From assembly GCF_020537505.1 (NCBI RefSeq), contig NZ_JAJBMO010000006.1, positions 142,077 through 206,076 on the forward strand: DNA of 64,000 bases. The letters run 5' to 3'. The stretch comes from Blautia glucerasea. GTDB taxonomy: Bacteria > Bacillota > Clostridia > Lachnospirales > Lachnospiraceae. Positions 60,866-64,000 of the stretch are shown in pieces. The notes under the pieces are model-generated. The model ran no database searches. It saw nothing but the letters and a program-made list of their open reading frames with translations, and had not been told where the DNA came from. The number at the start of each line of letters is the position of its first letter. The stretch's first letter is position 1. The translations under genes were made by a program, and so were the position numbers.

Positions 60866-60899
60866 AGAGCACCTACTGGGAGAAAGTTACCAGTGCTCT
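60866..60899 (+). promoter_or_regulatory. Leader hairpin of the DUF5684-like gene
   Basis: AGAGCAC and GTGCTCT close a stem-loop right at the expected 5' end of the transcript, 50 nt before the start codon. It may protect the mRNA or regulate translation. Confidence 0.4.
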
Positions 60900-60949
60900 G
60901 ACACAATTGTATTTATTTCTAGTATACAAATGGGAAGGAGATTTAAAGT

Positions 60950-61402
60950 ATGGGATTTCTAGTAATCAGTAGCATGATGTTTTTAGGCGGAATCTATGTA
61001 ATATTTGCTTTCACATGGTGGATTCTTCAGATTGTTGCTAGCTGGAGAATTTTCACAAAAGCAGGTGAAGCCGGATGGAAAAGTATCATTCCAGTATATG
61101 GAGATTACATTTCCTATAAAATTGCCTGGCAGACCGGATATTTCTGGCTGATGTTCGTCCTTGGCATAATATCTTCCTGGATTCAGAATTACGCCAATCC
61201 AGCCGGAGACAGCACGCTCCTCCTTATGATTGTTTCCCTGATCCGGATCATCACAGGAATCATCGGAATTATGTACAGCGTAAAACTGGCCCGGGCCTTC
61301 GGCCACGGAATCGGATTCGCCATCGGTCTGATTTTCTTACAACCGATCTTTATGCTGATCCTGGGATTTGGCAGCGACAGGTATTATGGGGCGGATAAAT
61401 AA
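60950..61402 (+). CDS. DUF5684-like membrane protein
   Basis: The 150-residue protein has about four membrane spans and a conserved GWKSIIPVYGDYISYKIAWQTGYFW segment in the first loop, with KLARAFGHGIGFAIGLIFLQPIFMLILGFGSDRYYG at the end, typical of DUF5684 and related small membrane proteins (some fused to signal peptidase). GGGAAGG precedes the ATG. It is a single gene with its own promoter and terminator; the function is unknown. Confidence 0.82.
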   Translation: MGFLVISSMMFLGGIYVIFAFTWWILQIVASWRIFTKAGEAGWKSIIPVYGDYISYKIAWQTGYFWLMFVLGIISSWIQNYANPAGDSTLLLMIVSLIRIITGIIGIMYSVKLARAFGHGIGFAIGLIFLQPIFMLILGFGSDRYYGADK

Positions 61403-61528
61403 AAATTTTGTTCTTTCAGGCTGCGCCCTATAGACGCAGTCAACCGCGCCCTACGAATTTTACTCATCATCACGGCAATCACCAAGGTCACATACAAGAA
61501 TGATCTTTTTCTTGCCAAAAATAATGGA

Positions 61529-61575
61529 AGACCAGGGCTAGTAGCTTTATTGCTGACTGGCTCTGGTCTTTTTTC
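61529..61575 (+). terminator. Terminator of the DUF5684-like gene
   Basis: AGACCAGGGCTAG pairs with CTGGCTCTGGTCT across a partly paired loop, followed by six T residues. Confidence 0.8.
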
Positions 61576-61685
61576 ATGCAATACACAAATTCTAATACTG
61601 TTGTTACTCAACATGTAATATGCACTTTTATAAGGTTCTTTTTATGTTATGTAAATCTCTTTCAGTTTCCAATTAATCCCCTCGT

Positions 61686-62312
61686 TTAAAATCCAAGAGT
61701 ATCATTCACAAGAATTACATGTATTCTATTTTTATGACGAGAATATCTTGTGATCAGAAACTGGCAGCATATCGTATCCGGTGATTTGCAGTCAAAACAT
61801 TTTCCTGTGGTTTTGCAAGGTGTCTTCACCTCAAATCTCTGCGCATTTGCCGGAGCCGCCACGTTCCTTGCCCGCTTCATAGCCGCATCCAAATCCGAAC
61901 AGACCTTATTCATTCCCACGATGAAAACTACTTTCCTCGGTCCCTGTGCAATACAGGAAACCCGGTTAGAATTTCCATCAATGTTTACCATAACACCATC
62001 GCTGGTAATGGCATTGGCACTGGAAAGAAATATGTCCGCATCATACGCTGCTAAAAGCCCTTCTCTTGGTGACAATTTGTCACGGTTAATATAGTTATAA
62101 TTCCCGTCCTCCAACACCTTAATCAGCCCGATTTCATGCGCACTTGCGCATCCACCCATAGCAATACTGCTCCCCTCCGGGATTAACTCCAAAGCCTGCT
62201 TAACAGCCGCTTCCTTGTCTGCAGCGTAGTAGCCAGACATATTTCGAGATTCCAGACCTTTGATTACGGTTTGGGCTAATACTTCATTTCTTTTTTGCAT
62301 ATTAATATCCAT
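61686..62312 (-). CDS. LUD-domain protein (lactate utilisation-like)
   Basis: The 208-residue LUD (LutC/YkgG-type) protein has GSSIAMGGCASAHEIGL, REGLLAAYDADIFLSSANAITSDGVMVNIDGNSNRV and VVFIVGMNKVCSDLDAAMKR, and a CKTTGKCFDCKSPDTICCQF cysteine block near the end that may bind iron-sulfur or zinc. Many Clostridia have this stand-alone form. GGAGGAACG precedes the ATG. The pathway role is unclear, as no lutA or lutB neighbours are seen. Confidence 0.9.
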   Translation of the reverse strand: MDINMQKRNEVLAQTVIKGLESRNMSGYYAADKEAAVKQALELIPEGSSIAMGGCASAHEIGLIKVLEDGNYNYINRDKLSPREGLLAAYDADIFLSSANAITSDGVMVNIDGNSNRVSCIAQGPRKVVFIVGMNKVCSDLDAAMKRARNVAAPANAQRFEVKTPCKTTGKCFDCKSPDTICCQFLITRYSRHKNRIHVILVNDTLGF

Positions 62313-62370
62313 TTAGCGTTCCTCCTAGCGTTAATTTGTTATACAACAATTATAAACAAAATATCATTTC

Positions 62371-62400
62371 TTAGCAATTCAAGTCTTAGCAATTCAAGTC
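62371..62400. repeat. Tandem duplication of 15 bp at a gene end
   Basis: TTAGCAATTCAAGTC occurs twice in direct succession. The 62386-62583 gene stops inside the second unit, so the extra unit repeats its last codons and stop beyond the end. Confidence 0.85.
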
Positions 62401-62583
62401 TTTATAATCAAGCTTAACTCTTTCTCTTGATTTTCTACGTGCTTCAGCTACACTTATAGTTTGTTCACCAGCTATTCTTTCTCGTTCTACTTGTAACACA
62501 CTTGTACGTAATCGAAGTAACTGAGCCTTTTTCTCCAATACCTCTGTACCCATCACCATAAATCTTTTTTGACTCTCATCCAA
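62386..62583 (-). CDS. Small basic helical protein downstream of a broken nucleotidyltransferase
   Basis: The 65-residue product is helical and charged (MDESQKRFMVMGTEVLEKKA, VLQVERERIAGEQTISVAEARRKSRERVKLDYKDLNC). Its start overlaps the end of the upstream nucleotidyltransferase frame by 8 bp, so they were probably one operon. No family is recognised; it might be the partner of a nucleotidyltransferase-based module. Confidence 0.6.
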   Translation of the reverse strand: MDESQKRFMVMGTEVLEKKAQLLRLRTSVLQVERERIAGEQTISVAEARRKSRERVKLDYKDLNC

Positions 62584-62902
62584 TTACAATTCCCTCTTTC
62601 TCTATATTATTATAAAACGGCAATGCTCCCAGCCGGTATCTGTAATGTGCTTCATTTTCCAGAACTGGATTAATTACAATCCCTGACTCCAATTCCAGAT
62701 CAAATGCCAGATCAAAAATGCTGTTTTCAATCTGCTCTATTTCTTCTTTTGAAAGAGGTGTTAATATCATAACGTCAATATCCGAATTTTCCTTATAATC
62801 TCCACGGGCATAAGAACCATAGATAATAAGCTTGGATAAATTATTTTTTTAAATTCTTTTAGTCCCCTGTGCAAAAACCATTAATACTTCCTGTCTAGTC
62901 AT
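62576..62902 (-). pseudogene. Broken MNT-type nucleotidyltransferase
   Basis: A GACAGGAGGC site precedes ATG 62900-62902, and the frame runs MTRQEVLMVFAQGTKRI to a stop at about 62849-62851. In the same frame, past that stop, comes LIIYGSYARGDYKENSDIDVMI, the minimal nucleotidyltransferase motif (GSYARG...SDID), and then a helical tail. Near the stop there are GGGG and A7 runs; if one G and two A are removed the sequence reads GLKEFKNNLSK, as expected for the family. Two slippage events probably broke it. It could be revived only by frameshifting or readthrough. Confidence 0.8.
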
Positions 62903-63090
62903 CTTGCTGCCTCCTGTCAGATTATTTTACATCCATTGTTGTATTTTAATAATATTGCAACTGGCTTCACAAATCAAGCCTTCATTTTTATTTATTTTTA
63001 CTCAATCTATCTACTGTCGAAATCTGTTTGGAGAAAATGGAATAAATACGAAGTGATCCAGAAGGGTATAAATATATCCAGACATCAAAA

Positions 63091-63113
63091 AAACCCTTGA
63101 AAATCAAGGGTTT
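63091..63113 (-). terminator. Terminator of the tRNA cluster
   Basis: AAACCCTTGA and TCAAGGGTTT form a perfect stem followed on the minus strand by a T run. Confidence 0.9.
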
Positions 63114-63120
63114 CAGGTCA

Positions 63121-63206
63121 TGCCGCAGACCGGAATCGAACCGGTACGGGTATCACTACCCACGGGATTTTAAGTCCCGGGCGTCTGCCAGTTCCGCCAC
63201 TGCGGC
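63121..63206 (-). tRNA. tRNA-Leu (anticodon TAA)
   Basis: An 86-nt class II tRNA with acceptor GCCGCAG/CTGCGGC, anticodon loop CTTAAAA and a long variable arm (GTGGGTAGTGATACCC), as tRNA-Leu requires. It is last in the cluster. Confidence 0.96.
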
Positions 63207-63209
63207 ATA

Positions 63210-63282
63210 TGGGACCTATAGGGCTCGAACCTATGACCCTCTGCTTGTAAGGCAGATGCTCTCCCAGCTGAGCTAAGATCCC
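63210..63282 (-). tRNA. tRNA-Val (anticodon TAC)
   Basis: A 73-nt cloverleaf with acceptor GGGATCT/AGGTCCC, anticodon loop CTTACAA closed by TCTGC/GCAGA, and T-loop GGTTCGAGCC. Confidence 0.95.
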
Positions 63283-63316
63283 ACAATATTTAATTGGTGT
63301 TGATTTTCATCAACAG

Positions 63317-63390
63317 CGACCCGGAAGAGACTCGAACTCTCGACCTCCGCCGTGACAGGGCGGCGCTCCAACCAACTGAGCCACCGGGCC
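63317..63390 (-). tRNA. tRNA-Asp (anticodon GTC)
   Basis: A 74-nt cloverleaf with acceptor GGCCCGG/CCGGGTC, anticodon loop CTGTCAC closed by CCGCC/GGCGG, and discriminator G, the usual identity base for tRNA-Asp. Confidence 0.95.
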
Positions 63391-63409
63391 AGGAAAATAT
63401 TAAATGAAA

Positions 63410-63483
63410 TGGACCTTCGGGGACTCGAACCCAGGACCGACCGGTTATGAGCCGGTTGCTCTAACCAACTGAGCTAAAGGTCC
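63410..63483 (-). tRNA. tRNA with CAT anticodon (Met or lysidine-type Ile)
   Basis: A 74-nt cloverleaf with acceptor GGACCTT/AAGGTCC and loop CTCATAA closed by ACCGG/CCGGT. It is not an initiator. The sequence alone does not settle elongator Met against tRNA-Ile2, whose C34 becomes lysidine; Ile2-like features (the GGACCTTTAGCTCAG start) make the latter possible. Confidence 0.92.
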
Positions 63484-63487
63484 AAAA

Positions 63488-63560
63488 AGCCGATGATCGG
63501 ACTCGAACCGATAACCTGCTGATTACAAATCAGCTGCTCTGCCAATTGAGCCACATCGGC
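63488..63560 (-). tRNA. tRNA-Thr (anticodon TGT)
   Basis: A 73-nt cloverleaf with acceptor GCCGATG/CATCGGC, anticodon loop TTTGTAA closed by CTGAT/ATCAG. Confidence 0.95.
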
Positions 63561-63639
63561 ACAATACTTGTAAGTTGTATTATACACCAAATGTCAGAGT
63601 AAAGCCACACCAAATTGCCATTTTATTTAATTTTTCAAT

Positions 63640-63712
63640 GACTCCAAGGGGATTTGAACCCCTGTTACCGCCGTGAAAGGGCGGTGTCTTAACCGCTTGA
63701 CCATGGAGCCGA
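63640..63712 (-). tRNA. tRNA-Glu (anticodon TTC)
   Basis: A 73-nt cloverleaf with acceptor GGCTCCA/TGGAGTC, anticodon loop CTTTCAC closed by CCGCC/GGCGG, and T-loop GGTTCAAATCC. Confidence 0.95.
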
Positions 63713-63728
63713 ATGTTTCCATAAAAAA

Positions 63729-63801
63729 CTCCCCCTGTTGGACTCGAACCAACGACACTTCGGTTAACAGCCGAATGCTCTACCGACTGAGCTAAGGAGG
63801 A
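63729..63801 (-). tRNA. tRNA-Asn (anticodon GTT)
   Basis: A 73-nt cloverleaf with acceptor TCCTCCT/AGGGGGA, anticodon loop CTGTTAA closed by TTCGG/CCGAA. It is the first tRNA of the cluster, about 140 nt after the 23S end. Confidence 0.95.
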
Positions 63802-63833
63802 ATATAAAGGTTTGCACCTTCAAAACTACATAC

Positions 63834-63862
63834 ATGATATATCCTTGTCGGAAATTTGTCAA
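63834..63862 (-). promoter_or_regulatory. Promoter of the tRNA cluster inside the 23S-tRNA spacer
   Basis: On the minus strand TTGACA (63862-63857) and TATCAT (63839-63834) are 17 bp apart, with start about 25 nt before tRNA-Asn. The tRNAs can thus be made independently of the rRNA operon. Confidence 0.75.
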
Positions 63863-63943
63863 GAATCTTTTTAATCAACCTTGCGAATAAATCGGAAGTT
63901 CCATCTCACTTCGTTCAATGGAACGACCTGCGCGCTTTGTGCT

Positions 63944-64000
63944 TAGGTCAAGCCCTCACCCTATTAGTAACAGTCAGCTCCGTGTGTTACCACACTTCCA
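63944..64000 (-). rRNA. 23S rRNA, 3' end (rest beyond the window)
   Basis: The minus strand reads GGAGCTGACTGTTACTAATA followed by GGGTGAGGGCTTGACC, the highly conserved 3' end of 23S rRNA. The mature end is near 63944-63948. No 5S rRNA gene follows before the tRNA cluster. Confidence 0.9.

Larger units (their letters stand above)
60356..60949. other. Long intergenic region with repeat fragments and a structured leader
   Basis: This 594-bp stretch holds a family B fragment joined to a family A end (60694-60766), a run of ten C (60780-60789), a promoter (60828-60856) and a leader hairpin (60866-60899). No gene was found. Confidence 0.6.

Overview
The window looks like a chromosomal segment of a low-GC Gram-positive anaerobe in the Clostridia, most likely a gut Lachnospiraceae close to Blautia. 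I infer this from the gene families, not from a database search: a folate-linked one-carbon enzyme (fhs), a Na+-translocating decarboxylase subunit, FeoA/FeoB, proteins resembling DUF3793, DUF2325, DUF4867 and DUF1700 families, FGGY sugar kinases, strong AGGAGG ribosome binding sites, and TTGACA/TATAAT promoters. Most genes are on the minus strand, and the window ends in the 3' end of a 23S rRNA gene followed by a seven-tRNA cluster. No prophage, CRISPR array or complete insertion sequence was seen.

Layout. 1-7.3 kb: an M42 aminopeptidase cut by the window edge, a secreted repeat protein with a phosphodiester glycosidase domain, a large secreted protein of unknown function, and an AlgX-like/MBOAT pair that probably acetylates a surface polymer. 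7.5-10.8 kb: an FGGY pentulokinase beside a remnant of L-arabinose isomerase lying between two copies of a 145-bp repeat, then a threonine aldolase-like lyase. 11-12.7 kb: a probable yybP-ykoY (Mn2+) riboswitch with an overlapping terminator ahead of a Na+-pumping decarboxylase beta subunit and a 38-residue membrane peptide. 12.7-18 kb: a rhodanese/PP-loop tRNA thiolation-type protein, a DUF1700-like membrane protein, a ZTP (pfl) riboswitch driving fhs, and convergent purC. 18-22 kb: two overlapping TPR-GGDEF genes and a HAD phosphatase. 22-30 kb: sugar catabolism (xylulokinase, fucose/arabinose-type isomerase, DUF4867, AraC regulator), an orphan HicB protein, a decayed beta-glucosidase with its decayed AraC regulator, and an N-acylglucosamine 2-epimerase family enzyme.

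30.8-45.8 kb is the most interesting part, a metal/iron island: flavodoxin, DUF3793, DUF2325, an atypical P1B ATPase with a small DUF6110-like glycine-patterned membrane protein, a DtxR/MntR-type repressor, a Fur-family regulator, FeoB, two FeoA proteins, and a MacB/FtsX-type ABC transporter. Six copies of one inverted repeat, GTTAG-N6-CTAAC (two with an A/T end variant), sit upstream of DUF2325, feoB, feoA and the ABC transporter, so a shared metal-responsive regulon is likely. The ATPase and small membrane protein resemble the FezB/FezA pair that builds ferrosome iron-storage organelles in Clostridioides difficile. That is my leading candidate for an undescribed system here, and it is an inference.

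46-63 kb: a periplasmic-binding-type sensor fused to GGDEF, asparagine synthase, an ECF sigma/anti-sigma pair, a PIN/antitoxin pair beside tRNA-Arg, an M18 aminopeptidase, an ABC-class ATPase, a histidine phosphatase, a small alpha/beta hydrolase, a DUF5684-like membrane protein, a LUD-domain protein and a broken nucleotidyltransferase. Throughout the window two families of palindromic intergenic repeats recur, named A (about 145 bp, MITE-like) and B (about 70 bp). Several sit at gene remnants or between operons.
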